In this document: positions 11,099-21,483 of the stretch, one piece after another
How positions within the stretch are numbered: position 1 is the first letter of the stretch
Layout: each line of letters begins with the position of its first letter
DNA from: Didymella arachidicola
Taxonomy: Eukaryota > Ascomycota > Dothideomycetes > Pleosporales > Didymellaceae
Length of the DNA stretch: 64,000 nt
Direction: 5' to 3'
NCBI GenBank assembly: GCA_016630955.3
Contig: CM049993.1
Coordinates: 744,001 to 808,000, forward strand
The notes under the pieces: model-generated
The model's input: the letters and a program-made list of their open reading frames with translations, nothing else
What the model was told of the DNA's origin: nothing
The model's database searches: none
Program-made: the position numbers and the translations under genes

Positions 11099-11689
11099 CT
11101 ACCGGTGCATAGTACACCTGTCGAGTGCATCGAGTAGCTCTGGTCTTGGCGCCAGAGCCTCGCGTGCCTGTGTGTATGTGAACCACTGCCTCGACCGCTT
11201 ATGCATCTCAGGCCATTGTGCTTCCTGCTTCTCGACCACAGCCTCAAAGAAGTGATACGATGCTTTAGGCGCGGTGGCTGTGAGCTGGTCGGCTCTCCGT
11301 TTCTCGGGGATCATGCCGAGGTCGTAGCTGATTCTGCAGATGATGCCGGCCTCTTCCCAGGCCTCACGTTTGGCGGCGTCTTGGGCGGTGGCTTCGTCGG
11401 TCTCCCACCCGCCCTTGGGAAGAACCCAACCGCCACGTCGTGTGGACTGAATAAGGAGCACGTAGTACTTGTCGGTGGAGAGCGGAACAACGCCCGCGAC
11501 TAGTCGCTCACCCTGAGAACCATACCCTGCAAGAACATTAGCACAATGTCGCTGCAAACGGCGATCCTGGATGCGTTTCCAGCGCAATGGCGAGCTTTGA
11601 GGGCGTGAACTGGAGGTCTTGTGAGCGCACTTACGTTGGTTCACGCGACCAGTGCGCGACTGCATAGGCAGCTGTTGAGTGGCAGCCAT
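11099..11689 (-). CDS. aps1: Nudix diphosphoinositol polyphosphate phosphohydrolase, 2 exons, 160 aa
   Basis: Nudix hydrolase of the DIPP/Aps1 class, which removes the beta-phosphate from diphosphoinositol polyphosphates and also cleaves Ap5A/Ap6A and polyphosphate. Exons 11635-11689 and 11099-11526 (read downward), joined across a 108-nt intron (GTAAGT...TTGCAG). The Nudix box is complete: G-x5-E-x7-REAWEEAGI around residues 66-90, preceded by WVLPKGGWE, the form typical of DIPPs. Other expected parts are GVVPL at the first strand and the KASYHFFEA strand. The Met at 11689 is chosen because sequence upstream is hydrophobic and non-conserved, and 160 aa matches the family. Expected cytosolic/nuclear. 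It diverges from ate1. Confidence 0.9.
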   Translation of the reverse strand: MAATQQLPMQSRTGRVNQRKCAHKTSSSRPQSSPLRWKRIQDRRLQRHCANVLAGYGSQGERLVAGVVPLSTDKYYVLLIQSTRRGGWVLPKGGWETDEATAQDAAKREAWEEAGIICRISYDLGMIPEKRRADQLTATAPKASYHFFEAVVEKQEAQWPEMHKRSRQWFTYTQAREALAPRPELLDALDRCTMHR

Positions 11690-12611
11690 GATTGCCGTCA
11701 AAAAAGTGGCTGCAAGGAGGAAAAGCAGCACCGCTGGCGGGCAACTTGCTCACAACACCAAAGAGAATCGAAAAGAGGGGCTTGGTCGGAGGGGCAAGGG
11801 CGCACTATGGCGGTGAAAAGAAGCCGAGCAAACGGCGAGGGCGTGCGTAGCAGCAAGAAGGTACTAGGCACTGGGCAGGCGTGGATGGGAGTGATTGTAG
11901 TGACTGCGTGGTGGGGCGACGGTGGCTCAGTCCCGGGGGGAACGGGGCGGAGGATGTTGAAGAACCCTGGGAGTAGTAAGAGAGGCCATGGTGATGTTTT
12001 ATTAGACAGAGTGGAGTGGGAGGCTAGGTGCTCGACCGCATAGAAAATCGAGCGTCTCCCGCCAAGCATGTGCCCGCTGGGCCCCGGGAAAGCTGCGAGA
12101 ACGCGGCGGGCGCATGCAAGATCTTGCGACTCACTCACTACCCCGGTACTGCGACAGGGCAAGCGCAGCAAGAGTGCAGTAGCATATTGGTAGAACGTCT
12201 GCCTATGACGTCGAATGAGGCAGAATCACGGGGACGGTTGCTTGCTTTTCAGTGGGCGCCGCACTGTTTGCCCATGCTGCGTGATACAAACACCTTCATC
12301 GCCCATATCGTCTGCAGCGCCCCGACCGCCTTACTCCGCAACAGTACGAGCGAGCACGCAGACAGTGCCGCTCAGCAGTGGGAAGCCTGCAGGACCAGCA
12401 GATCGTTAAGGAGACCTCTTCTCTGACTGGCCGGCGCCGCCAGGGAAGCCATTATTCACGTCTACATATAACGGCTGCCGTTGCGCTCCACCGCTCACGC
12501 TGCCATCTTTGCGCCTACACGCCGCTCCCGCTTCGGCCTGCCCCCACTGATCGCTTGACCGAATCCCACGCTTATGCCCATTTCTGCAGCTCGTCGTAGG
12601 CCAGCTCCCGA
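11690..12611. promoter_or_regulatory. Divergent intergenic region aps1 / ate1
   Basis: 922 nt between two divergent starts. No gene is supported. A stretch near 12178-12230 looks weakly like a tRNA A box but lacks a B box. A minus-strand open frame overlaps its right edge (see findings). Confidence 0.45.
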
Positions 12612-14713
12612 ATGGCCCTCTCGTACGTGCAGCCTTTCGGTAGGTTCTGCTCCAACCATTCTCCTGGATTGCGCCCGTGCCTGTCTGGCTGGATGTGGTG
12701 AACACAGAGTCATCCTCCACGACTTGCCCGCTGCATACTTCACGGCCGCCATCCCTGAATCGTGACAACGACTGCTGATGCTCCTTCCTAGGCTACAGTA
12801 GTGAGTCCTGCGGATACTGCAAAGATGCGTCGACTGGTCAGAGGAAGCCGGATTCTCGTACGTGAATATTCCGTTCATTCCCCGTTCCAGTCACCCGGAG
12901 TCACGCGTGCATGAAGATGCCAGAGCAGTCAGGCTCCCTGAATGATCAGCTTTAGCGAACAGTTGCCAGCGCGACACTGATTCTGCATTCAATTGATGTT
13001 CCGTCAAGGATGCCCCTTCACGTGTGCTCATTGCATCCCCGCGCTGCTTGAAACCAATCCACTGGTGCATGGTCCAACACCTGCAAGCCGGGGCTTGCAA
13101 TGCCGCCAAGCCTCATCTTCACCCTTCTGCTTTTCCAGGTAAATGCAGATACGCAATGACCGGTAATCAAACAATAATGGGCGAGTCGCAAGGGAGCCTG
13201 CCCTTCCAGGCTGCCATGTCACGCTGTTGCTTCTGTTTGCCCTCAAGTCTTACGCGGTCAATTCGAAAGAATACCAGAACAAATCGTACTGACAAGCGCT
13301 ACATAATCAGGAGCCAGCTATTATTTCTCGTCGAAGAGTCTGACTGTAGATGTCTACCAGAGCTTGGTCGATCGAGGATGGAGAAGGTCTGGCACTATTT
13401 TCTACAAGCCAGATGTGCTACGGCATTGCTGCCCACATTATACGATCCGGTAAGCATACGCATGCAGGGCAATATCCATAGTGACTGACGCAGGTGTAGG
13501 CTGCCTGCAGCCGAACTGAAGCCATCAAAGGACCAGCGACGTGCAGTCAATAAGTGGAACGATTTTGTACTGGGCGAGGAGTACAGGAAAGGCGCTGCGA
13601 AGCTTCATCCGGTGTCGAAAGAGTCAGTGATGCGAGTTGACACAACATAAGCCGGTCTGACATTGTGCAAGGGAGAAATCACGCCTCAAGAATGGCTTCG
13701 ACCTTCTACAGGAGATACACAGGGCTGATCTTGACAACGTCGAGCAGCCACCGGATCCAGCACACCATTTTGAAGTGACACTTGAACCAGCTGTTTTTTC
13801 AAAAGAGAAATTTGAGCTCTTCCACGACTACCAGTCACATGTTCACAGGGAGAAGCCCAACGAGATCTCACAGTCTGGGTTCAAACGCTTCCTATGCTCT
13901 TCGCCGCTGCAGCACACTACTCGACAGATTAATGGCAAGCCTCAGCAACTTGGCTCCTACCACCAGTGCTACCGGCTTGATGGAAAGCTCATTGCAATGG
14001 GGGTACTGGATCTGCTGCCACATTGCGTTAGCGGCGTATACTTGTTGTACCATTCGGAGTACGAGAAGTGGCAATTTGGTAAGCTGAGTGCTTTGAGAGA
14101 AGCTGCTCTTGCCATCGAAGGTGGTTACCAATATTACTACATGGGCTACTACATCCACAGTTGCACCAAGATGCGCTACAAGGGTGACTATAAGCCTCAA
14201 CATGTCCTGGATCCGGAATCTTACGAGTGGAATCCACTCGATGGTGAGCTGAAGAACTTGCTTGACCAGAAGGCATATGTCTCGCTTTCACGAGAGCGCA
14301 CACGAACAGATTCAGTGGCTTCTGCCCCGAACAGCATCAACCATATCGTTCTGAATGACAAAGCCGATGGCCTCGCAGACTTCCCTTTTCCTACCGCAGG
14401 TGACGCGGGCGAAGCGGTCCAAGATGGAGCATCACTGTTTGATTTAAAGATACCTGGAGTCATGACTGAAGAAGAGATAGAGAGTGCTTTAGATCTCGGA
14501 TCAATACCGATTCGAGTGAGGGGGCGCCTCGCTGAAGCTCAGGTAAGCATACATTGATCGAATCTCTGAGCAGCCATTGATCAGATACAGCATCTTCTCT
14601 CCTGGGACGACGGTGATGTTCGTCAACCCCACTCGATCAAGGGGATCATAGGCGAGCTGGTGGCCTGTTTGGGTCCCCAAGCTGCATCACAGATCGTGGT
14701 CGACTTGGGTTGA
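12612..14713 (+). CDS. ate1: Arginyl-tRNA--protein transferase, 6 exons, 451 aa
   Basis: Transfers Arg from Arg-tRNA to N-terminal Asp/Glu (and oxidised Cys), creating N-degrons for the Arg/N-degron pathway. Exons: 12612-12639, 12792-12857, 13311-13449, 13500-13622, 13672-14542, 14585-14713; all junction phases agree. Family marks are SESCGYCKD near residue 12 (N-terminal CxxC), GWRRSGTIFYKP, the HCCPHYTIR motif, and the C-terminal GNAT-like half with HxxQ/YRLDGKLIAMGVLDLLP and a YYMGYYIHSC...MRYK block. The start is inferred from splicing of a 28-nt exon 1 that gives the expected leader before GYSS. Intron 2 is long (453 nt) and the exon-4 donor is GTCAGT. Length is close to fungal Ate1 proteins. 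Cytosolic/nuclear. Confidence 0.92.
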
Positions 14714-14948
14714 TAGTCGTAAGAGTCTGGGTGGGAAAAGAGATGCGAAGGAATGCCACTTTTATTTATTAGAAAGAATAGTGGTTCAGGCGGTATGATG
14801 GTCTACCACATGTTTGGCGTTTGCTATACGTTTCGATTTAGCCAATGAACTGTGAGCACAAATGACGTACCGAGGTTCGCTGCCAAGCAAACAACAACCC
14901 TCAAAAAGTTGCATGAGCCCTGGGCGACTGCCGCATGAACCAGCCACA

Positions 14949-15995
14949 ATGTCTTCGTCTCCCCTCACGCTTGTGATCCGTCCGCGTGGTATGTGTCTCA
15001 CAGCTCAAATGAGCTTTTGCCCTGTCCACTGGCCGATCTGCGTGAAGCTGACAGCCCATCAGGCCGCCCGATCAAGGGTCTCCCCGAGTCCATCACCGTC
15101 GATTCAGACGCGCCGGCGTCAGAGATCTTTCGCAAGATCGCAAGTGTGTCGAAGTTCTCGATTCACCGATTGAGAGTCACGAAAGGCAGCGATGGATCAG
15201 CCATTCCTAATGCTGCCGGTGTTACCGTTCACGACACGGGCTTGAGGAATAAGAGTGCTATCGATGTCAAGGACCTGGGTACGCTGGTGTTCCTTAACAC
15301 TTCAGTCGAGACACTACTGATTAATACGCGCAGGCGCCCAGATCTCCTGGCGAACGGTCTTCATCGTCGAGTACCTCGGTCCTCTCCTCATCCACCCGCT
15401 TATGTACATCGCTCGTCCGTTCATCTATGGCACCAATGCTCCGGCTACGCAACTGCAGAAGCTCACGCTCCTTACGTGTGTTTTACACTTTGCAAAGCGC
15501 GAGTACGAGACCATTTTCGTCCACCGCTTTTCTTCTGCCACAATGCCTGCAAGGAATATCATTAAGAACAGTGGTTATTACTGGGTGTTATCTGGCTTCA
15601 ACCTGGCGTACTGGTCGTACGGGCCTAACAGTCCTGCCGCACGGGCATCAAATCCCCTCCTCACGTATGTCGGCGTGGCCCTCTTCGTCATTGGAGAGCT
15701 TTGCAACTTCAGCACGCACCTGACGCTCAGGGACCTACGTCGCCCAGGTAGCACAGACCGAGGTATTCCGCAGGGACTTGGCTTCAATCTTGTGACATGC
15801 CCCAACTACATGTTTGAGGCGATAGCGTGGATTGGTGTCGCACTGGTTAATTGGAGCTTGAGCACAATCATCTTTATCCTTGTTGCTGTTGGCCAGATGG
15901 GTGTGTGGGCATGGAAGAAGGAGAGGAGATACCGCAAGGAATTCGGTGACAAGTACAAGCGCAAGAGGTATGCCATCTTGCCAGGCATTTGGTAA
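14949..15995 (+). CDS. tsc13: Very-long-chain trans-2-enoyl-CoA reductase, 3 exons, 305 aa
   Basis: ER membrane enzyme for the last step of fatty-acid elongation (NADPH-dependent reduction of trans-2-enoyl-CoA), supplying very-long-chain acyl groups for sphingolipids. Exons 14949-14988, 15063-15278 and 15334-15995; introns of 74 and 55 nt in matching phase. Residues 1-85 form a ubiquitin-like leader domain, typical of Tsc13/TECR. The rest is a steroid 5-alpha-reductase C-terminal-type domain with several membrane helices and conserved HFAKREYETIFVHRFS, GLGFNLVTCPNY and the end signature YRKEFGDKYKRKRYAILPG. A basic C terminus close to an ER retention type is present. Another lipid gene, the sphingolipid desaturase, lies 9 kb away but is not linked to it in an operon-like way. 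Confidence 0.93.
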
Positions 15996-17367
15996 AGGCA
16001 CCCATACTCGGCCGAGAACGTGGCTTGGAGGACCATGCAGGGGCGAGGGCGGTTACCGCGAGGCTGAAAACTTGTCGCACAGCCTATTGGGTTCCGCAGC
16101 GAAGAGTCGAAGGAGCATGTCAAGGAGGGACTTCTGGCAACTGATGGCGGTCAGGCAGGCAACAGGCACGAGGCTCACTCAGCATTAAAAAGGGATAATG
16201 TGGGTGTCAGCCTTCGGCGTAATAACGAATATCTCTTGACCAACCATTCGACGTCTTGGGCACGGCAGCTCCCGTCTAATTTCTACCTCTATCTGGCAAT
16301 TTCTGACATCCTGAAAGACAACCGCATGTGTACACGGTGAATACATGCATCAGTCAACAAAAAAGAAACGATGCTGCATTTACGCAGTAGCACGAACCGC
16401 AGTGTTGTCGCCTGCCGCGCGCGGGCACGCCGAGTAGCGTCCCTGCATCTTAGCGTGCACTAATGATCCTGCCCCTCGTTGCCCACTCCCACCCGCCATC
16501 CAGGAACAATAGGCTGCTCGCAGTAAAGACTATCCTTGTCGTCGACATCATGAGTTGCCTTTATTTAGGTAGCGTTGATCTCACCGGCAATTGAAGTCCT
16601 TCTACTGCGGCATGTCAGCAAACGTCTGGAGGAGGAGGGTGTCGTTCTCAGGCTGTCTGACCCCACAGTTGGCGCGGGCCAGACGATCTACTCTTTTTTG
16701 AGCTGCATGTCCTGATAATTCCTTACCTTTCATTGGTGCACTGAACAGTTTGGCGGACCACGGTGCTCCACGTTCAGCGCTGAGGGCCAAGCTGGTCGGG
16801 TGCGGCTGAGACGACAGACTTCTCGTTTTGGCCCCACGACCGACGAAACCGTCAGCCTGGAGGAATGCATAGGCCACTATCGCCGGCCTCGAGTCTTGTA
16901 GGAGGACTGCAATGCCATTTAAGAGGCTGCCTCCTCGGACCTCAAGGGAGTGCATTCGTAATTGAGCACACACTACTGCATACGCAAGCGAAGCAGTATC
17001 ACCCTTGTCTTGACACGGAGACTGGACGAATATTTATATTTCAGCCTCGTCACCCACATAGTGAACAACGTCCCACCTTGCATTTCTTGCAGGCAGCTGT
17101 ACATCTTAAACCACATCTGCACACACCGGGAAGAGGCAAAGGCAAGGAACACCTTAAACACCTTGTACCTTACAATCGGCGCTTTTGAGTAGCTGTAAGT
17201 GAGCCGCTCTTCCCGGAGCCATCAAGTCGTTATGGTCGCGCACGATGCTTTTGCAAGCACATTTCGCATCACAACAATATGTCGTACGACACTCGGTGCA
17301 GCTCTGGGGCAGTTTTCGACGATGCACAGTGCTAACAGCGAATCTGCAGTATCATCGAACATACGTC
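15996..17367. other. Intergenic region, 1.4 kb, promoter side of the Ppo gene
   Basis: No gene seen. The right part should hold the promoter and leader of the oxylipin synthase gene. An AT-rich TATTTATATTT patch lies at 17030-17040. In-frame codons from 17245 to 17367 have no family resemblance and are treated as leader. Confidence 0.45.
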
Positions 17368-20300
17368 ATGGCTGCAGAAGCAAAGGCTGCCTGGGACGCT
17401 CACGTCGACACCAGGACAGGGAAGCCATTGCCAAAGGCTGCCGAGCCATCTGAACTCACAAAGCTAAGAAATGCTCTCGGCCACCCATTCCAGAAGATGG
17501 CTGGCGTCATTGGCGCAGCAGCAGCGCCATTGCCAGACACTGGAGATGGCTCAAAGATCGCCCCTGAGGACGACCCAACGATTCTGAAAAAGATTGCAGA
17601 TGGGTTGGGTGATCTTTCCTATCTTGGCGTCGACAATGTGAAAACATTGCTCGAAATTCAGAAGGACAAGATGATGGGCGGATACACAGACGACAAGACC
17701 TACCTCATGGAAGGTCTTATCCGCACAGCCGCAGCATTGCCAGATAACTCGAAGATCCGGGATGAGCTCACTAACACATTCGTCACACAGCTTTGGAATG
17801 ATCTGGAACACCCGCCACAATCATACCTTGGAGCCAAGTACCAGTACAGAACCGCAGACGGATCTAACAACAGTCTGGTCCACCCTCTGCTTGGCGCAGC
17901 TGGAACTCCGTACGCCAGGACAGTCAAGCCCTCGATGATGCAGACACCGGCCAGACCTGATGCAGGTGTTGTTTTTGACAGCATCATGACTAGGAAGCAC
18001 GCCGAATTGCATCCCAATAGGATCTCGAGTATGCTATTCTACATCGCATCTATCATCATTCACGACTGTTTCCGCACCGAACACACCGAGGATGGTCTTG
18101 ACTCCAACTCACTGACAAGTTCGTACTTGGATCTGGCTCCCCTGTACGGGAGTAACCAGAAGGAGCAAGACGCGATGAGGACTATGAAAGATGGAAAGAT
18201 CCATCCAGATTGCTTCTCTGAAAACCGCTTGTTGTTTTTCCCTCCCGGTGTTGGTGCAATCTTGATTATGTTCAATCGTTTCCACAACCATGTTGTCGAG
18301 AACCTGGCAACTATCAACGAGCTTGGGCGGTTTACGAAGCCATCTGCGGAGGCACCGGAGCCCACAGGAAACGAGAAGGATGACGATAAAGCCATGGCCA
18401 AGTGGAAGGCAGCCTGGGTCAGACATGACAACGACCTATTCCAGACTGGTCGCCTCATTACATGCGGTCTCTACGTCAATATTATTCTCATCGATTACGT
18501 CCGCACCATTCTGGACCTCAACCGAACTGACAGCAACTGGCAGCTCAACCCACGAGCTGAAGTGAAGGATCTTCCCCTGGGTATTGGCAATCAAGTATCC
18601 GCTGAGTTTAACCTGGTTTACCGATGGCATTCAACTGTGTCTGATCGCGATGAGAAGTGGACACAAGAATTGATGAAGAAGATGTGGCCAAACAAGGATT
18701 ACAGGAAGCTAACCAAGGACGAGTTTATGGAAGGGCTGCACGACGTCTATAAGAAGGACTACAAGTCCAATCCCGCGGAACGTAACTTCGCCAATCTGAA
18801 GCGCAATGCCGACGGCACCCTTCCAGATGACGACCTCGCCGAGATCCTGACATCCAGTATCGAGGACTGTGCGAACTCATTTGGACCCAACAGAGTCCCC
18901 GAAGTCTTTCGCGTGATCGAGATGATGGGCATCGAGCAAGCGCGAAAGTGGAATCTGGGTTCCTTGAACGAGTTCAGGAAGTACTTCCACCTTGAGCCTC
19001 ACCGAACCTTTGAGGATGTCACTGCAGACAAATATGTGCAGCAGCAGCTCAAGCATCTGTACGACCACCCGGACAAGATCGAAATCTACCCTGGTATTGT
19101 CGTTGAAGATGCGAAGAACGCCATGGCACCTGGCTCCGGTCTCTGCCCGCCCTACACGGTTTCGCGGGCCGTGCTGTCCGATGCAGTCGCACTTGTGCGC
19201 GGAGACCGATTTTATACGCACGACTACAACCCTAGAACATTGACAAACTGGGGATATTCGCTTATCCAGTACGATACTGGCGTTGACAACGGTTGCGTGT
19301 TCTACAAGCTCTTCTTGGATGCGCTTCCTAACCACTTCACTAACAACAGTGTCTATGTGCACTACCCGCTCACCATCCCATCGGCCATGGAGGAGTCTCT
19401 CAAGGATCTCGGCAAGGCCAAGCTGTACGATTTCTCCAAGCCGAAAAAGAGCTCGCACCCACAGCTTGTTAAAGAGTACAAGGTCGCAACTGAAATCATG
19501 AAGGATCAAGAGACCTTCAGGGTTACCTGGGGCGAGGCTATGGAGTATATCATGGGCAATGCCTCGAGGGACTTTATGCTTGCTGGAGACGGCAAGAAGA
19601 ACACAGAGTCTCGCGCAATGGTCAGCAAGGCCCTTTATATTCCTGACTGGGAGAAAGAGATCCGCAGCTACTACACCGCCAAGACACGCGAGCTACTGGC
19701 AGAGAAGGGTGCGAAGATCGCCAACTTCAACCAAGTCGATATCATCCGCGATGTTGGCAATCTTGCACATGTGCACTTCTGTGCGGAGCTTTTCATGTTG
19801 CCACTCAAGACTGAGGAGCGCCCTCACGGTATTTTCACGGAAGCAGAGCTTTACATGATAATGTCAGGTGTCTTCGCGCTGATTTTCTTCGATGTCGACC
19901 CTGCTGGCTCCTTCCCACTACACATCAAGGCACACAAGGCGACAGAGATTCTTGGCGACGTCGTCGCTAAGAATGTCGAGGCTATAGCCCATTCTGGTAT
20001 CCTGTCGAAGATTACTCAGGCAATTTGGCCTAACGACTCAGCACTGAAGAGCTACGGCATCCACTTCATCGAGCGTCTCCTGAAGTCTGGCATCGAGCCC
20101 GAGAAGCTGGTCTACGGTCATATGCTTGGCACAGCAGGTGGCATGGTCTCCAACCAGGGCCAACTCTTTGGTCAAACAATCGAGTACTACCTTCGCGGCG
20201 CTGGCAAGAAGCACTGGGCCGACATCCAGAAGCTCGCCCAGGATGATAGTGACGTCGCCTTCCAGAAACTGCAGCGCTACTTCCTCGAAGGCTCTCGACT

Positions 20301-20784
20301 CGCTGGTGAGACAGCAGTCATCCGCGCCGCCGCTAAGGACACTACTGTCACTGACTCCGGCCGCACGCTGAATATCAAGACGGGCGAGAAGGTGTTCGTC
20401 AACTTGCGCGCTGCATCGCACGATCCGGCTGTTTTCCCCAACCCAGATGAGGTCGACCTCAATAGGCCGATGGACAGTTACATCCATCTTGGATATGGGC
20501 CGCACCAGTGCTTGGGCCTGCCGATGGCGAAGATCACGCTGACTTGCATGCTGAAAGAGGTCGCGAAGCTGAAGAATCTAAGACCTGCAGCCGGCGAGCA
20601 GGGTAAGCTGCATAAGGTCGAAAAGAAGATGTATCCGGGTGAGAAGTACCCGTACCATGCATACCTGACGGAGAACTGGGATATGTACTTCCCATTCCCT
20701 TGTGGTGAGTCTCCCACCTTCCTGCTATAATTTGCACCGAGAGCTAACAGGTCTGCAGCGCTCAAGGTTTGTTGGGATGACTGA
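17368..20784 (+). CDS. ppoA: Psi-factor-producing oxygenase / linoleate diol synthase (PpoA-like), 2 exons, 1120 aa
   Basis: Fusion enzyme that oxygenates linoleic or oleic acid at C8 (haem dioxygenase) and isomerises the hydroperoxide to a diol (P450), producing psi-type oxylipins that in Aspergillus balance sexual and asexual sporulation. Exon 1 is 17368-20704 and exon 2 is 20759-20784 (54-nt intron, GTGAGT...CTGCAG). Peroxidase half: HDCFRT with distal His232, and YRWHST with radical Tyr418 and proximal His421. P450 half: SNQGQ with Asn929 and Gln932 (the pair needed for hydroperoxide isomerisation in linoleate diol synthases) and haem-ligand Cys1048 in GYGPHQCLG. Presence of this Cys separates it from PpoC-type enzymes, which lack it. 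Whether it makes 5,8- or 7,8-diols cannot be read from sequence. The start at 17368 is chosen over 17245 because the extra 41 codons look non-conserved. Confidence 0.93.
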
Positions 20785-21483
20785 GCGTGTCCGCGTGAGG
20801 TAACTGGAAAATGATGGATGTTGTATCATTACTGCTTTCCCAACGTTTATCGATCGATTGATTGGTCGTGTAGTGTTCATTGTTGTGGATAATGTTTCTC
20901 CCCTTCTCCTAGATACCTCTCAAGTCAGTCGTGTCTTATCATGTTGGTCACCACCCGTGAACATGAGCTCGGGACCTTCGGAACGCTATGCACGTGATAC
21001 CGCGCAGAATTCGTGAGTCATCTGTGCGTGTCCAATTCCGAGCTAGAGACGCGAGAACTGCGCCGCTGCGGGGGCTCATCACCTCGAGACAATACAGTTT
21101 TCAACGGTCACGCTGCATCCACATCAGTGAATATGTGCCTACGCGATTGAGAGAGACACTGCAATGTGAGATCAACCCACATGTTCCGCAACACACACAA
21201 ACAGTCGCCTTCACGGACGCGACGATCTCGATATGTCGCAGCGACATTTCATTTCCGACCCCCGCTTCACCCCCCCCCCTGTCTCCACAGCAACCTGCTT
21301 CCTCACACGTCGTTTGTTCTAGTCTGCAGCCTTCCTTCAACCTGCATCTACAGATTGACTTTGGACGTTTCGTTAAGTAGCGGATGACCTGCACTCCGCC
21401 CGTTTGGTTTCTCCGCTTGGCACATACAAATATCGTGCTCAGCCTTGTTCCTTTTACACTCGCTCATTCCCAAGCCTACAACC
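20785..21483. other. Intergenic region
   Basis: No gene seen. Contains a run of about ten C near 21270 and pyrimidine-rich sequence leading to the next locus, which may be its old promoter. Confidence 0.45.

Noticed and set aside
12170..12235. tRNA-like stretch
   Set aside because: Only a weak A-box resemblance. No GGTTCGANTCC B box and no cloverleaf pairing could be traced.
17245..17367. 41-codon N-terminal extension of the Ppo protein
   Set aside because: No resemblance to Ppo N termini. The Met at 17368 precedes the first conserved residues.
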